From contig NC_016818.1 of assembly GCF_000241955.1 (NCBI RefSeq), forward strand, positions 3,658,001 through 3,722,000: a DNA stretch of 64,000 nucleotides. The letters run 5' to 3'. Both the position numbers and the translations under genes were made by a program. The notes beneath the pieces are model-generated. The model was not told the DNA's origin, ran no database searches, and was given only the letters and a program-made list of their open reading frames with translations. How positions within the stretch are numbered: the stretch's first letter is position 1; every line of letters begins with the position of its first letter. Below, piece by piece: positions 1-9,257 of the stretch. This stretch comes from Rahnella aquatilis CIP 78.65 = ATCC 33071 (GTDB taxonomy: Bacteria > Pseudomonadota > Gammaproteobacteria > Enterobacterales > Enterobacteriaceae).

Positions 1-314
1 AACTCCCTGTTCCTGTATTTGAATTTAAGATCACCAAATTGTTCATATAGCATCAGACTACTTTTGCCCTTCAGATACCCCATGAAGCTCGATACACTCA
101 TCTTCGGCGGGATTTCCACAAGCATATGGATGTGATCTGCACAGCATTCTGCTTCCAGAATGTGCACATTTTTCCATTCACACAGTTTTCTTAAAATACT
201 CCCTACTGCACGGCGTTTCTCGCCGTAGAAGACCTGCCTTCGGTATTTAGGCGCGAAAACTATGTGATATTTACAGTTCCATCGGGTGTGCGCTAAGCTC
301 TTTTCGTCCCCCAT
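1..314 (-). CDS. tnpA: IS200-family transposase TnpA (Y1 HUH), C-terminus beyond window edge
   Basis: The frame begins with ATG at 312-314 and stays open for 104 codons to the edge; the family is about 150 residues long. The protein starts MGDEKSLAHTRWNCKYHIVF and contains ADHIHM with the His-hydrophobic-His pair at residues 61-63, the metal-binding motif of HUH single-strand transposases. The catalytic tyrosine would lie in the missing part. The sequence is very close to enterobacterial IS200 transposases as I know them, and no frameshift is seen in the visible part, so the copy may be intact. The ribosome binding site lies in a leader stem, which should keep translation low. Confidence 0.9.
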   Translation of the reverse strand, partial: MGDEKSLAHTRWNCKYHIVFAPKYRRQVFYGEKRRAVGSILRKLCEWKNVHILEAECCADHIHMLVEIPPKMSVSSFMGYLKGKSSLMLYEQFGDLKFKYRNRE

Positions 315-320
315 TGGGAC

Positions 321-389
321 CCCCTTTTGATTTCTTGTTTGACCAATGCAGTTGCCAGACCGCAAGGTGTTTTAACAAATCAAAAGGGG
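321..389 (-). promoter_or_regulatory. Leader stem of tnpA that hides its ribosome binding site
   Basis: Perfect 13-bp inverted repeat, 321-333 against 377-389, in the tnpA leader. The G-rich Shine-Dalgarno stretch just before the ATG is part of the stem. In IS200 such a leader fold is known to block ribosome entry and works together with an antisense RNA. The sequence shows the fold; that it works the same way here is inferred from the family. Confidence 0.75.
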
Positions 390-424
390 TTTTTATATCC
401 GGCTCAAAGCTGGAAGCTTTACGG

Positions 425-447
425 AACCCCCAGCCTAGCTGGGGGTT
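425..447. repeat. IS200 left-end hairpin
   Basis: Perfect 10-bp arms 425-434 and 438-447 around a 3-base loop, followed by a T run on the plus strand. In IS200 this end hairpin is both the transposase recognition structure and a transcription terminator that shields tnpA from outside transcription. Confidence 0.75.
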
Positions 448-457
448 TTCTATAGAC

Positions 458-493
458 AAAAAGGGGGGTCAGCGATGCTGCCCCCCTTTTTTT
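458..493. terminator. Rho-independent terminator of thiI
   Basis: Stem of six G/C pairs plus CAGC/GCTG around a 3-base loop (463-486), with a T run on both strands. It lies 17 bases past the thiI stop codon (510) and works in that direction. The IS200 end abuts its distal T run. Confidence 0.85.
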
Positions 494-509
494 ACATCCG
501 GAATTTCGT

Positions 510-1958
510 TTACGGACGATAGACTTTCACGTTGTGGAAGCCCTGCTCTTTCAGATACAGCGCCTGTAAACGACTCATTACGCCACGATCACAATACAGC
601 AGATAAGTTTTGCTCTGATCCAGAGAGCCAAACTGAGTGGCCAGTTTGTAGAACGCCAGCGGCTTCACTTCAACGTTTTCCAGTGCCAGCGGCTGCGCCT
701 CTACTTCATCCGGTGCGCGAACATCCAGAACGATGTCTGTTGACACGAACTCCGCTACCGTTTCCACTTCCGGCACCACTTCCGCCGCCTGGGTAGCAAT
801 TTCGCGGATATCGACATTCCGCGCTTCGCTGACCACTTTATCCAACACGTTAAAATCGAACATCGCTTCTTCGGCTTCGATCTTCGCTTTAACCGCTTTC
901 ACGGTCGGGCTTTTCGAAATCACACCGCAATATTCCGGCATGGTTTTCGCAAAATCTTCCGTCCCGATTTCACGGGCAATCTTAATGATGTGCTCTTTAT
1001 CGTGAGAAATCAGCGGACGCAGAATGAGCGTGTCAGAAACATTGTCGATTAAACGCAAATTGGTCAGCGTCTGGCTGGAAACCTGACCCAACGCTTCGCC
1101 TGTCACCAGTGCCTGCACGCCGTAGCGCTCAGCAATAGCCGACGCCGCACGCACCATCATGCGTTTTAGCACCACGCCCATCTGGCCATCTTCGACTTTT
1201 TCGAGTATTTCACCCACCACTGGTTCGAAATCAACCGCGATAAAACGCACACGGTGCGAGCTGCCAAAACGGTTCCACAGATAATGCGCCACCTGTTTCA
1301 CACCGATTTCATGCGCTGCGCCGCCGAGATTAAAGAAACAATAATGCACACGACAGCCACGGCGCATCAGCATATAACTGGAGACGCCGGAGTCGAAACC
1401 GCCGGAAATCAGTGACAACACATCTTCCTGCGTGCCAATCGGGTAGCCGCCCTGGCCTTCGAGGCGGCTTTTCACCAGCACCAGCTTATCGTCGTTAATT
1501 TCCAGTTTCACCGTAACCTGCGGAGCGGTCAGGCTAACTTTTGCCGATTCAATGTGCTGATTCAGGCCGCCGCCAACATAGCGCTCAACTTCGGTAGACG
1601 TGAAGTCATGCTTGCCACGACGTTTAACACGCACGCAGAACGTTTTTCCTTCCACTTCAGCACGATAAGCTTCCAGCGTTTGCTCGAAGATATTATGGAC
1701 ATCGGTGTAAGGACGGTCTTCAACTTCTTCAACATAACGGATCCCCGGAATGCGGCAGAGCAATTCCTGAATCAGGTCGTGTTTGCTTTCGTCTTTGCTG
1801 CGAACTTCGATATGATCCCAGTGGCGAACCACCGCCAGCGTCTCATCATGCGGTCGCACGATATTGCGAATGCTGCTTGAGAGGATCTTAATGAAGCGCA
1901 AACGCACAGATTGGCTCTTGATGGTGATTTCAGGGAACAATTTAATGATAAACTTCAT
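510..1958 (-). CDS. thiI: tRNA 4-thiouridine synthase / thiamine sulfurtransferase ThiI
   Basis: A 482-residue protein, the full enterobacterial length. An N-terminal ferredoxin-like/THUMP region for tRNA binding is followed by a PP-loop ATPase with the motif SGGFDSG near residue 185, which adenylates U8 of tRNA. A C-terminal rhodanese domain carries the persulfide cysteine C456 in YCDRGVMS, the same number as in E. coli. The enzyme takes sulfur from IscS to make 4-thiouridine in tRNA and also feeds thiazole synthesis by sulfurating ThiS. It is divergent from xseB-ispA-dxs, the usual order. Its downstream neighbour is an IS200 copy instead of the gene found there in E. coli. Confidence 0.97.
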   Translation of the reverse strand: MKFIIKLFPEITIKSQSVRLRFIKILSSSIRNIVRPHDETLAVVRHWDHIEVRSKDESKHDLIQELLCRIPGIRYVEEVEDRPYTDVHNIFEQTLEAYRAEVEGKTFCVRVKRRGKHDFTSTEVERYVGGGLNQHIESAKVSLTAPQVTVKLEINDDKLVLVKSRLEGQGGYPIGTQEDVLSLISGGFDSGVSSYMLMRRGCRVHYCFFNLGGAAHEIGVKQVAHYLWNRFGSSHRVRFIAVDFEPVVGEILEKVEDGQMGVVLKRMMVRAASAIAERYGVQALVTGEALGQVSSQTLTNLRLIDNVSDTLILRPLISHDKEHIIKIAREIGTEDFAKTMPEYCGVISKSPTVKAVKAKIEAEEAMFDFNVLDKVVSEARNVDIREIATQAAEVVPEVETVAEFVSTDIVLDVRAPDEVEAQPLALENVEVKPLAFYKLATQFGSLDQSKTYLLYCDRGVMSRLQALYLKEQGFHNVKVYRP

Positions 1959-2022
1959 GGCAGTCTTTTGTTAGCGGGTGAAAAAACGGGGTAGTAAGTC
2001 GCTGAATAAGGATCTAGGATCC

Positions 2023-2076
2023 TATTATTGCTAAGCCAAATGTTCGTTCTGTGTCACATTGGGCTTAGCAATAATA
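2023..2076. repeat. Long inverted repeat between thiI and xseB
   Basis: Arms of 20 bases, 2023-2042 and 2057-2076, pair with one mismatch around a 14-base loop. It sits in the divergent promoter region of thiI and xseB. There is no clean T run after it on either strand and it resembles no ERIC or REP element I know, so it may be a small palindromic mobile repeat or a regulatory hairpin. Confidence 0.8.
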
Positions 2077-2233
2077 TCTGCGGCGCAGAGTATATCACTT
2101 AAAATGGATGCTCTGCGCACAAAACCCTGCAGCAGATGTCATGCTGGACAGGAATGTCTCTTGAGGCTGAGCGCTGACTCTGTTGCCTCAGTACTTCGAT
2201 CATCCATTCTGATCAACGATATTAAAGAGAATT

Positions 2234-2476
2234 ATGCCAAAAAAATCTGCATCACCTGCCAATTTTGAAACTGCTCTGGCCGAACTGGAACAGATCGTGT
2301 CCCGCCTCGAATCAGGCGAGTTGCCTTTAGAAGACGCACTCAATGAATTTGAGCAGGGCGTCCAGCTGGCGCGTCAGGGGCAGCAAAAGCTGCAACAGGC
2401 AGAGCAACGTGTTCAGATCCTGCTCGACAGCGACAACGACGCTCCGCTAACCCCGTTCACCCCAGAAGCCGAGTAA
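2234..2476 (+). CDS. xseB: Exodeoxyribonuclease VII small subunit
   Basis: An 80-residue protein, the normal length for XseB. The sequence shows the family pattern: a [19 protein letters not shown] helix followed by a helix rich in Gln and Glu. Several small subunits wrap the helical part of XseA to form exonuclease VII, which degrades single-stranded DNA from both ends. The ATG is preceded by AAAGAGA. The ispA start follows 6 bases after its stop, so xseB, ispA and dxs form one operon, as in E. coli. Confidence 0.96.
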   Translation: MPKKSASPANFETALAELEQIVSRLESGELPLEDALNEFEQGVQLARQGQQKLQQAEQRVQILLDSDNDAPLTPFTPEAE

Positions 2477-2482
2477 CTGGTC

Positions 2483-3412
2483 ATGTCTGAAGCGATTTCC
2501 CTTTCCAGCGCTGACGGATTTACGCATGAGCTGCGCGCGATGCAAAAGCGTGTCGATGAGGCATTAACAGCCTATGTCAGCACTCAGCCGCTGGCCGATT
2601 TACCGCTGGTTGAAGCCATGCGCTACGGCGCGCTGCTGGGCGGTAAACGTCTGCGTCCGTATCTTGTTTACGCCAGCGGCCAATTGTTCAGCCTCGATCT
2701 GAAAAACCTCGATGCGCCTGCGGCTGCCGTGGAATGCATTCATGCCTATTCGCTGATACATGATGATTTACCGGCCATGGACGACGACGATTTGCGCCGT
2801 GGTCAGCCGACCTGTCACATTAAATTTGGCGAAGCCAACGCGATTCTGGCGGGTGATGCCCTGCAAACACTGGCCTTCTCCATTCTGGCCGACGGCGAAA
2901 TGCCGGATGTCGCCGTAAAAGATCGGCTGGCGATGATTTCCGAACTGGCCCGCGCCAGCGGAGTCAGCGGTATGTGTGGCGGTCAGGCTCTGGATTTAGC
3001 CGCTGAAGGTCAGCAGGTCGGCCTTGAAGCACTGGAACAAATTCATCGCCATAAAACCGGCGCACTGATCCGCGCCGCCGTGCGCATGGGTGCGCTGGCT
3101 GCCGGTGAAACAGGACGTGCCGTTTTACCGATACTGGATAACTACGCGCAGGCCATTGGTTTAGCGTTTCAGGTTCAGGACGATATTCTGGATGTCATAG
3201 GCGATACCGCCACGCTCGGCAAACGCCAGGGCGCTGATCAGCAACTGGGTAAAAGCACATACCCTGCGCTGCTGGGGCTGGATGGCGCAAAAGCCAAGGC
3301 AGCAGATCTGTATCAGGAAGCCGTTGAAGCGCTGGATCAGCTTGCGGCACGTTCTTACAACACAGCGCCACTTCTCGCGTTAGCCCGCTTTATCATTGAA
3401 CGCGATAATTAA
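2483..3412 (+). CDS. ispA: Farnesyl diphosphate synthase
   Basis: A 309-residue class I trans-prenyltransferase. The first Asp-rich motif is at residues 94-103 (DDLPAMDDDD) and the second is DDILD in the C-terminal half. Both bind the Mg-diphosphate of the allylic substrate. The enzyme joins isopentenyl diphosphate to dimethylallyl and then geranyl diphosphate to give farnesyl diphosphate for undecaprenyl, quinone and heme O chains. It lies between xseB and dxs, so the enzyme using the products of the DXP pathway is made together with the first enzyme of that pathway. Confidence 0.97.
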   Translation: MSEAISLSSADGFTHELRAMQKRVDEALTAYVSTQPLADLPLVEAMRYGALLGGKRLRPYLVYASGQLFSLDLKNLDAPAAAVECIHAYSLIHDDLPAMDDDDLRRGQPTCHIKFGEANAILAGDALQTLAFSILADGEMPDVAVKDRLAMISELARASGVSGMCGGQALDLAAEGQQVGLEALEQIHRHKTGALIRAAVRMGALAAGETGRAVLPILDNYAQAIGLAFQVQDDILDVIGDTATLGKRQGADQQLGKSTYPALLGLDGAKAKAADLYQEAVEALDQLAARSYNTAPLLALARFIIERDN

Positions 3413-3430
3413 ACTTACTATGAGCAACTG

Positions 3431-5293
3431 ATGAGTCTTGAATTAGCCAAATACCCGACACTGGCGCTGGCGGAGAATCCTGAAGATCTTCGTTCGCTTC
3501 CTAAAGAGAGCTTACCTAAGCTCTGCGATGAGCTGCGCCAATATTTATTGGCCAGCGTCAGTCAGTCCAGCGGACACTTTGCGTCCGGTCTGGGGACGGT
3601 TGAACTGACCGTGGCGATGCATTATGTCTATAAGACGCCGTTCGACCACGTAGTCTGGGATGTCGGCCATCAGGCCTATCCGCACAAAATTCTGACCGGC
3701 CGCCGTGACCGTATTTCCACCATCCGCCAGAAAGGCGGTCTGCACCCGTTCCCGTGGCGCGGTGAAAGCGAATACGACACCTTGTCCGTCGGTCACTCAT
3801 CGACCTCCATCAGTGCAGGCCTCGGTATGGCGGTGGCGGCTGAACGTGAAGGCAAAGGCCGTCGCACCGTTTGTGTGATTGGCGATGGCGCGATCACGGC
3901 GGGTATGGCGTTTGAAGCGATGAACCATGCAGGTGACATCAAACCTGACATGCTGGTGATCCTCAACGACAACGAGATGTCGATTTCCGAAAACGTCGGG
4001 GCGCTCAATAATCATCTGGCACAACTGCTGTCCGGCAAACTGTATTCACGTCTGCGTGAAGGCGGTAAGAAAGTCCTGTCTGGCCTGCCACCGATTAAAG
4101 AACTGGTACGCCGTACTGAAGAACATCTGAAAGGCATGATGGTGCCGGGTACGCTGTTTGAAGAGCTGGGCTTTAACTATATCGGGCCGGTAGATGGTCA
4201 CGATGTGCTGGCGCTGGCGCAGACACTGAAAAACATGCGTGACCTGAAAGGCCCGCAGCTACTGCATATCATGACTAAAAAAGGCAAAGGCTACGCGCCA
4301 GCCGAAAAAGATCCGATCAGTTTCCATGCTGTGCCTAAATTTGATCCGGCTTCCGGCACGTTGCCGAAAAGCAAAGAAGGTCTGCCAACTTATTCGAAGA
4401 TTTTTGGCGACTGGTTGTGCGAAACCGCCGCCAAAGACAGCAAGCTGATGGCTGTCACACCGGCAATGCGTGAAGGATCTGGTATGGTGCGTTTCTCACG
4501 TGAATACCCGCAGCAGTATTTCGATGTGGCCATTGCCGAACAACACGCCGTTACCTTTGCGGCGGGTCTGGCGATTGGCGGATACAAGCCGATTGTGGCG
4601 ATCTACTCCACGTTCCTGCAACGCGCCTATGATCAGGTTATCCACGATGTGGCGATCCAGAATCTGCCGGTACTGTTTGCTATCGACCGCGGCGGCATTG
4701 TCGGGGCTGATGGACAGACGCATCAGGGCGCGTTCGATCTCTCCTTCCTGCGCTGCATTCCGAACATGACCATCATGACGCCGAGCGACGAAAACGAATG
4801 TCGTCAGATGCTGCACACCGGTTATCACCATAACAACGGGCCGGTTGCTGTGCGTTATCCGCGTGGTAGTGGTACCGGCGCTACCTGTGAACCGCTGGCT
4901 TCACTGCCAGTCGGTAAAGGTGTCGTGCGCCGTGAAGGGGAGAAAGTGGCGATTCTTAACTTCGGCACATTGTTGCCTGAAGCGCTGGCCGTGGCAGAAA
5001 AACGCAACGCGACCGTTGTGGATATGCGCTTTGTGAAACCGCTCGATGAAGCACTTATCCAGGAACTGGCTTCAAGTCATGAAGTACTGGTCACACTGGA
5101 AGAAAACGCCATCATGGGCGGTGCAGGCAGCGGCGTAAATGAACTGCTGATGTCCAGACGTATTCTGGTGCCGGTGCTGAATATCGGTCTGGCGGACAAT
5201 TTTGTGCCACAAGGCACACAGGACGAAATCCGTCACGATGTTGGTCTGGATGCCGAAGGCATTGACCGTCAGATAACCGACTGGCTGGCCTGA
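3431..5293 (+). CDS. dxs: 1-deoxy-D-xylulose-5-phosphate synthase
   Basis: A 620-residue thiamine-diphosphate enzyme, the same length as in E. coli. The cofactor-binding GDGAITAGM is near residue 152 with the matching NDNEMSIS later. The pyrimidine-binding transketolase domain contains [12 protein letters not shown] and the C-terminal transketolase domain follows. It condenses pyruvate with glyceraldehyde 3-phosphate, the first step of the non-mevalonate isoprenoid pathway; the product also feeds thiamine and pyridoxal synthesis. It is the last gene of the xseB operon, with a terminator right after it. The next gene, a YajO-type reductase, has its own upstream region. Confidence 0.98.
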   Translation: MSLELAKYPTLALAENPEDLRSLPKESLPKLCDELRQYLLASVSQSSGHFASGLGTVELTVAMHYVYKTPFDHVVWDVGHQAYPHKILTGRRDRISTIRQKGGLHPFPWRGESEYDTLSVGHSSTSISAGLGMAVAAEREGKGRRTVCVIGDGAITAGMAFEAMNHAGDIKPDMLVILNDNEMSISENVGALNNHLAQLLSGKLYSRLREGGKKVLSGLPPIKELVRRTEEHLKGMMVPGTLFEELGFNYIGPVDGHDVLALAQTLKNMRDLKGPQLLHIMTKKGKGYAPAEKDPISFHAVPKFDPASGTLPKSKEGLPTYSKIFGDWLCETAAKDSKLMAVTPAMREGSGMVRFSREYPQQYFDVAIAEQHAVTFAAGLAIGGYKPIVAIYSTFLQRAYDQVIHDVAIQNLPVLFAIDRGGIVGADGQTHQGAFDLSFLRCIPNMTIMTPSDENECRQMLHTGYHHNNGPVAVRYPRGSGTGATCEPLASLPVGKGVVRREGEKVAILNFGTLLPEALAVAEKRNATVVDMRFVKPLDEALIQELASSHEVLVTLEENAIMGGAGSGVNELLMSRRILVPVLNIGLADNFVPQGTQDEIRHDVGLDAEGIDRQITDWLA

Positions 5294-5300
5294 CTCTTCA

Positions 5301-5332
5301 CCCCTCTTTCTGCCTGAAAGAGGGGATTTTCC
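5301..5332 (+). terminator. Terminator after dxs
   Basis: Perfect 10-bp stem (5301-5310 with 5316-5325), 5-base loop, then ATTTTCCT. It starts 8 bases after the dxs stop and ends the xseB-ispA-dxs operon. Confidence 0.85.
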
Positions 5333-5476
5333 TCTCTGACTTCCTCCTCTGTCACACGATCCTGCCGTTCTGTAAGCTACAGTTATAGCGTGCTAACCAT
5401 TTCAATCAATTTCTGCTAGTTTGGTTATCGATAAAAAACAATCAGATAGCCACACAAACCGCCATGGAGAAACGCT

Positions 5477-6451
5477 ATGCAATACACGACATTGGGACAA
5501 ACCGGACTCAAAGTTTCGAAGCTGTGTCTCGGCTGTATGACTTTTGGCGAACCTGATCGCGGCACACACGCGTGGACCTTGCCCGAGGAGAGCAGCCGCC
5601 CGATCATCCAACAAGCGCTGGATGCCGGCATTAACTTCTTTGATACCGCCAACAGCTATTCTGACGGCAGCAGCGAGGAAATCGTCGGTCGTGCCCTGAA
5701 GGATTTCGCAAAACGCGATGAGATTGTCGTGGCGACCAAAGTGTACCACGCCGTCACCGGCTTAAAGCCGGGACTGTCACGCGCCTCGATAATGCAATCC
5801 ATCGATGACAGCCTGCGCCGTCTGGGCATGGATTATGTCGACCTGCTGCAAATCCACCGCTGGGATTACGAGACGCCGATAGAAGAAACCCTGGAAGCGC
5901 TGAATGACGTCGTAAAAGCCGGCAAAGCGCGCTTTATCGGCGCATCTTCTATGCACGCCCATCAGTTCAAACACGCACTGGATGTTTCTGAGCAAAATGG
6001 CTGGGCGAGTTTTGTCTCGATGCAGGATCAGTACAATCTGATCCAGCGTGAAGAAGAAAACGAGATGTACCCGTTGTGTCTGGAAAGGAACATTGCGGTG
6101 CTGCCGTGGAGTCCGCTGGCGCGCGGCAAGCTGACCCGTCCGTGGGGAGAAACCACCGCGCGTTCAGTTTCCGATAATTTTGCCAAAACACTGTATGACG
6201 CCACTGATGAGGCCGACGGTAAAGTCGCTGAGCGTGTGGGGAAAATTGCCGAAGATCATGGGGTGCCACGCGCACAAATCGCACTTGCGTGGATCCTGAG
6301 TAAACACGTCGTGACCGCGCCAATTATCGGTGCTTCGCGCCCCGCTCATCTGGAAGATGCTATCGCGGCCCTGCAAGTGAAGCTTTCCATCGAGGAAATC
6401 GCTGAGCTGGAAATGGCGTACGTGCCGCATCAGGCGACCGGTTTCCAGTAA
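5477..6451 (+). CDS. yajO: Aldo-keto reductase, YajO type
   Basis: A 324-residue TIM-barrel aldo-keto reductase, the same length as E. coli YajO and very similar to it (LCLGCMTFGEPDRG near the N-terminus, then INFFDTANSYSDG with the catalytic Asp and Tyr). The catalytic Lys lies in VVATKVYH, and the NADPH-binding segment near the C-terminus includes IIGASRPAHLED. YajO has been linked to forming 1-deoxyxylulose from ribulose 5-phosphate, which fits its place next to dxs. The natural substrate here is not proved by sequence. The ATG follows a GGAG site. A TTATCGATAA palindrome lies at 5425-5434 upstream. Confidence 0.9.
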   Translation: MQYTTLGQTGLKVSKLCLGCMTFGEPDRGTHAWTLPEESSRPIIQQALDAGINFFDTANSYSDGSSEEIVGRALKDFAKRDEIVVATKVYHAVTGLKPGLSRASIMQSIDDSLRRLGMDYVDLLQIHRWDYETPIEETLEALNDVVKAGKARFIGASSMHAHQFKHALDVSEQNGWASFVSMQDQYNLIQREEENEMYPLCLERNIAVLPWSPLARGKLTRPWGETTARSVSDNFAKTLYDATDEADGKVAERVGKIAEDHGVPRAQIALAWILSKHVVTAPIIGASRPAHLEDAIAALQVKLSIEEIAELEMAYVPHQATGFQ

Positions 6452-6462
6452 TGTGAGGTTGT

Positions 6463-6503
6463 AAAAAAGGCGTTGTCAGGGAAAACCCGGCAACGCCTTT
6501 TTT
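6463..6503. terminator. Bidirectional terminator between yajO and pgpA
   Basis: Perfect 13-bp arms 6463-6475 and 6491-6503, with A run and T run on the two sides. It serves the convergent yajO and pgpA transcripts. Confidence 0.85.
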
Positions 6504-6521
6504 ATGAGTATCTGAAACCGA

Positions 6522-7082
6522 TCAGAGCAGGCCCAGCGGCCAGTGATGCCCGACCAGATAGATAATCGCTGCGCCAAGCACCCCGGCAACCACATCATCG
6601 ATCATGATGCCCATTCCGCCCTGCACGTTGCGGTCAAACCAGCGGATCGGCCACGGCTTCCAGATATCCAGCACGCGGAAAACGATAAAGCCGATCAATA
6701 CCCAGCGCCAGTCGTTTACCGGGATCGCCATCAGGGTGATCCACATGCCGACGAATTCATCCCATACGATACTGCCGTGGTCATGAACCCGCATATCACG
6801 TGCGGTCTGGCGGCAAAGATAAACCCCGATACAAATGCTGAACATGACGATCATGGAATACACCTGCCACGGCAGGTAGGTCATGACAATCCAGAACGGG
6901 ATCGCGGCGATGGAGCCCGCCGTGCCCGGACCAACAGGGAATAAACCGCTGCCAAAACCGGTCGCCAGCAAATGCCACGGATTACGCAGATCAAGACGTT
7001 TTTTGGCCGCGGCCATGTCCTGAACCGGATCACCGGTTTTTCCTTTATACCCAGCCGGGCGTTTTTTACGGCCTGTATTCAC
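6522..7082 (-). CDS. pgpA: Phosphatidylglycerophosphatase A
   Basis: A 186-residue inner membrane protein, slightly longer at the N-terminus than the 172-residue E. coli enzyme. The conserved blocks [17 protein letters not shown]-like [19 protein letters not shown] and [12 protein letters not shown] are present, with hydrophobic segments between them. It removes phosphate from phosphatidylglycerol phosphate to give phosphatidylglycerol. The start is GTG at 7082, overlapping the thiL stop by four bases (GTGA), so translation is probably coupled to thiL. It is the last gene of the nrdR-to-pgpA chain. Confidence 0.95.
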   Translation of the reverse strand: MNTGRKKRPAGYKGKTGDPVQDMAAAKKRLDLRNPWHLLATGFGSGLFPVGPGTAGSIAAIPFWIVMTYLPWQVYSMIVMFSICIGVYLCRQTARDMRVHDHGSIVWDEFVGMWITLMAIPVNDWRWVLIGFIVFRVLDIWKPWPIRWFDRNVQGGMGIMIDDVVAGVLGAAIIYLVGHHWPLGLL

Positions 7083-8065
7083 AACAATTCCTCTGCGGCA
7101 AAGTGGTCAAAACCTTGCCATTCCAGTTCTACCGGCACGCCTGAACGCATAAACTTAATACCTTCTGAAAGCGGCGCAATCTGCCCGACACAGGTAAATT
7201 TGACACCCAGATGGCTCAGCGCCGCATCCAGCGCGCCGCGGTTAATTTCCGGCACCGTGAAGCAAAGTTCATAATCCTCACCTCCGGTCAGCGCCCATTT
7301 CAGCGCCTGCTCCGGGCCGGCAACCTTATTCAATGCAGCCGATAACGGGATCGCATCCAAATCAAGCCGCGCGCCGCATTCGCTGGCATTGAGTATATGT
7401 TTAAGATCCGAAATCAGCCCGTCGGAGAGATCGATGGCTGACGTCGCTAAATCGCGCAGCGCCTGCCCTTGCAGAACGCGTGGCGAAGGCCGCAGATGGC
7501 GTTTGAGCAGGAATTCGCGGAGGGCGGTATCAGTGACATTTAGCTGTTCCAGCAAAATAGCCAGCCCTGCGGCGCTGTCACCGAGCGTTCCGGTCACAAA
7601 GATCCAGTCGCCGATGCCTGCACCGGAACGGGTTAACGCACGTCCCGCAGGCACCAGCCCCTGAATAGTTAACGTCATGCTCAGCGGGCCACGCGTGGTG
7701 TCGCCGCCAATCAGCTGCATGCCGTAATAATTAAGTTGTTCAAACAGACTGTCGCTGAATGCCTGCAACCAGTCGGTGTTCACTTCCGGCAACGTCAGTG
7801 CCAGCGAAACCCAGGCCGGGTCCGCGCCCATGGCCGCCAGATCGCTCAGGTTGACCGCCAGCGCTTTATAGCCCAGGTCAGACGGTGAAATCGTTTTTAG
7901 AAAATGGATGCCTTCGACCAGCGTATCGGTGCTGACTGCTAATAGCTGCTTCTCGCCAACCGTCAGTAAGGCACAATCATCACCAATGCCCAAATGCACA
8001 TCCTGCCGGGCAGTTCTGAAACGGTTAAAGTAGCGAGTGATTACATCAAATTCGCCGCATGCCAT
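7079..8065 (-). CDS. thiL: Thiamine-monophosphate kinase
   Basis: A 328-residue ATP-dependent kinase of the PurM-like fold. The N-terminal GIGDDCALL and LVEGIHFL, then [12 protein letters not shown], are the usual metal and ATP-binding segments; GGEDYEL lies in the C-terminal half. It phosphorylates thiamine phosphate to the active cofactor thiamine diphosphate, which dxs and thiI in this window also use or feed. It follows nusB after 164 bases and overlaps pgpA. A strong hairpin lies at 8092-8117 just before its ribosome binding site. Confidence 0.96.
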   Translation of the reverse strand: MACGEFDVITRYFNRFRTARQDVHLGIGDDCALLTVGEKQLLAVSTDTLVEGIHFLKTISPSDLGYKALAVNLSDLAAMGADPAWVSLALTLPEVNTDWLQAFSDSLFEQLNYYGMQLIGGDTTRGPLSMTLTIQGLVPAGRALTRSGAGIGDWIFVTGTLGDSAAGLAILLEQLNVTDTALREFLLKRHLRPSPRVLQGQALRDLATSAIDLSDGLISDLKHILNASECGARLDLDAIPLSAALNKVAGPEQALKWALTGGEDYELCFTVPEINRGALDAALSHLGVKFTCVGQIAPLSEGIKFMRSGVPVELEWQGFDHFAAEELL

Positions 8066-8091
8066 AGTACATTTCCAAATCGTTAGAATGC

Positions 8092-8117
8092 CTTAAGGCC
8101 GGAAATCCGGCCTTAAG
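8092..8117 (-). repeat. Hairpin in the nusB-thiL spacer
   Basis: Perfect 11-bp stem, 8092-8102 with 8107-8117, and a 4-base loop, placed 27 bases before the thiL start. No T run follows on the minus strand, so it is not a classical terminator. It could protect or attenuate the thiL part of the operon message. Confidence 0.7.
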
Positions 8118-8229
8118 AAGGGTGTCACACAAAAGATAAACGTGGTGACATCACCAGATTATCAACAGAGCCAGAAATCATCCAAAATGACTGTCGCCAT
8201 TTGTGATCGAGGTTGACCCTTTTTGACGA

Positions 8230-8643
8230 TCATTTTTTACGAATATGCGGACCTGCTTTATCCAGCACACCGTTGACGAACTTATGGCTGTCTTCAGCGC
8301 CGAAGGTTTTCGCCAGTTCGATAGCTTCGTTGATCGCCACTTTGTAAGGAACGTCCTGGCGTTTGCTCAGTTCGAACAGAGCCAGACGCAAAATCGCTCT
8401 TTCCACCTGGCCCAGTTCATCCAGCTGGCGGGACAGATATGGCGCCATCAGTGCATCGAGTTTCTCAGCACTGTTTGCTACACCAGCCAGCAGTTCACGG
8501 AAATAGGCAATGTCTACGTCTTTGACATCCTGCTCGGTCAGGAATTCTAATTCAACATCGGCGATGTCATTTTTCGACAACTGCCAGGAGTAAAGCGCCT
8601 GAACGGCACATTCACGGGCGCGGCGACGAGCAGCAGGTTTCAC
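8230..8643 (-). CDS. nusB: Transcription antitermination factor NusB
   Basis: A 137-residue all-helical protein, close to the 139 residues of E. coli NusB. The basic start [20 protein letters not shown] is the RNA-binding end. The C-terminal part [14 protein letters not shown]...KFVNGVLDK is typical of the family. With NusE (ribosomal protein S10) it binds boxA RNA and keeps RNA polymerase from terminating early in rRNA operons. It follows ribH by 20 bases, the same ribD-ribH-nusB-thiL-pgpA order as in E. coli. Confidence 0.96.
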   Translation of the reverse strand: MKPAARRRARECAVQALYSWQLSKNDIADVELEFLTEQDVKDVDIAYFRELLAGVANSAEKLDALMAPYLSRQLDELGQVERAILRLALFELSKRQDVPYKVAINEAIELAKTFGAEDSHKFVNGVLDKAGPHIRKK

Positions 8644-8663
8644 GGATTTCCCCTTAACTAGAT

Positions 8664-9134
8664 TCAGGCCTTAATAGCCTTGATAACATTAATCATTTCA
8701 AGCGCGGTCAGTGCAGCTTCTGCACCCTTGTTACCGGCTTTTGTCCCTGCGCGTTCGATGGCTTGTTCAATGCTTTCTGTGGTCAGCACACCAAAGGCAA
8801 CCGGGATTTCGCTGTTCATGGCAACGCTGGACAGGCCAGAGCTGCATTCGCCCGCTACAAATTCAAAGTGGGCAGTGCCCCCGCGGATCACGGTGCCAAG
8901 TGCAACAACCGCATCATACTTACCGCTTTCAGCCAGTGCGCGGGTTGCCAGAGGCAATTCGTATGCACCCGGGACCCAGACTACGGTGATGTTGTCATCG
9001 CTGACCTGACCAATACGTTTCAACGCATCAACAGCGCCGGAAAGCAGGCTGTCGTTAATAAAATTGTTAAAACGAGCAATCGCGATCGCTACGCGCGCGT
9101 TAGGCGTGGCTACAACACCTTCGATAACGTTCAT
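8664..9134 (-). CDS. ribH: 6,7-dimethyl-8-ribityllumazine synthase
   Basis: A 156-residue subunit of the 60-subunit lumazine synthase shell. Conserved blocks seen: IAIARFN near the N-terminus, [28 protein letters not shown] (substrate and phosphate binding, with the catalytic His), and [11 protein letters not shown]. It condenses the pyrimidinedione made by RibD with dihydroxybutanone phosphate, the step before riboflavin synthase. Called ribE in E. coli. It lies between ribD and nusB. Confidence 0.97.
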   Translation of the reverse strand: MNVIEGVVATPNARVAIAIARFNNFINDSLLSGAVDALKRIGQVSDDNITVVWVPGAYELPLATRALAESGKYDAVVALGTVIRGGTAHFEFVAGECSSGLSSVAMNSEIPVAFGVLTTESIEQAIERAGTKAGNKGAEAALTALEMINVIKAIKA

Positions 9135-9257
9135 AGTTTTCCTTAAAGTGGGTTCAGGAGTTTCTCAACCCCAGCCGCAGGGGGGCGGATTCTATCATAA
9201 AATAACCCTGCCTGGACATGCGCTTTTAAAGCCATTCAGCAGGGAGGAGTAAAATTC

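Larger units (their letters stand above)
1..456 (-). mobile_element. IS200-type insertion sequence, left end and partial transposase
   Basis: The visible parts are a tnpA reading frame running off the left edge, a leader of about 110 bases, and a strong left-end hairpin at 425-447 (10-bp arms, 3-base loop). This is the IS200 layout: one small transposase gene, subterminal hairpins, no terminal inverted repeats. The outer boundary is estimated at about 452-456, because the thiI terminator begins right after it. The rest of the element lies outside the window. IS200 family members move by single-strand peel-and-paste and tend to sit harmlessly between genes, as here downstream of thiI. Confidence 0.85.
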
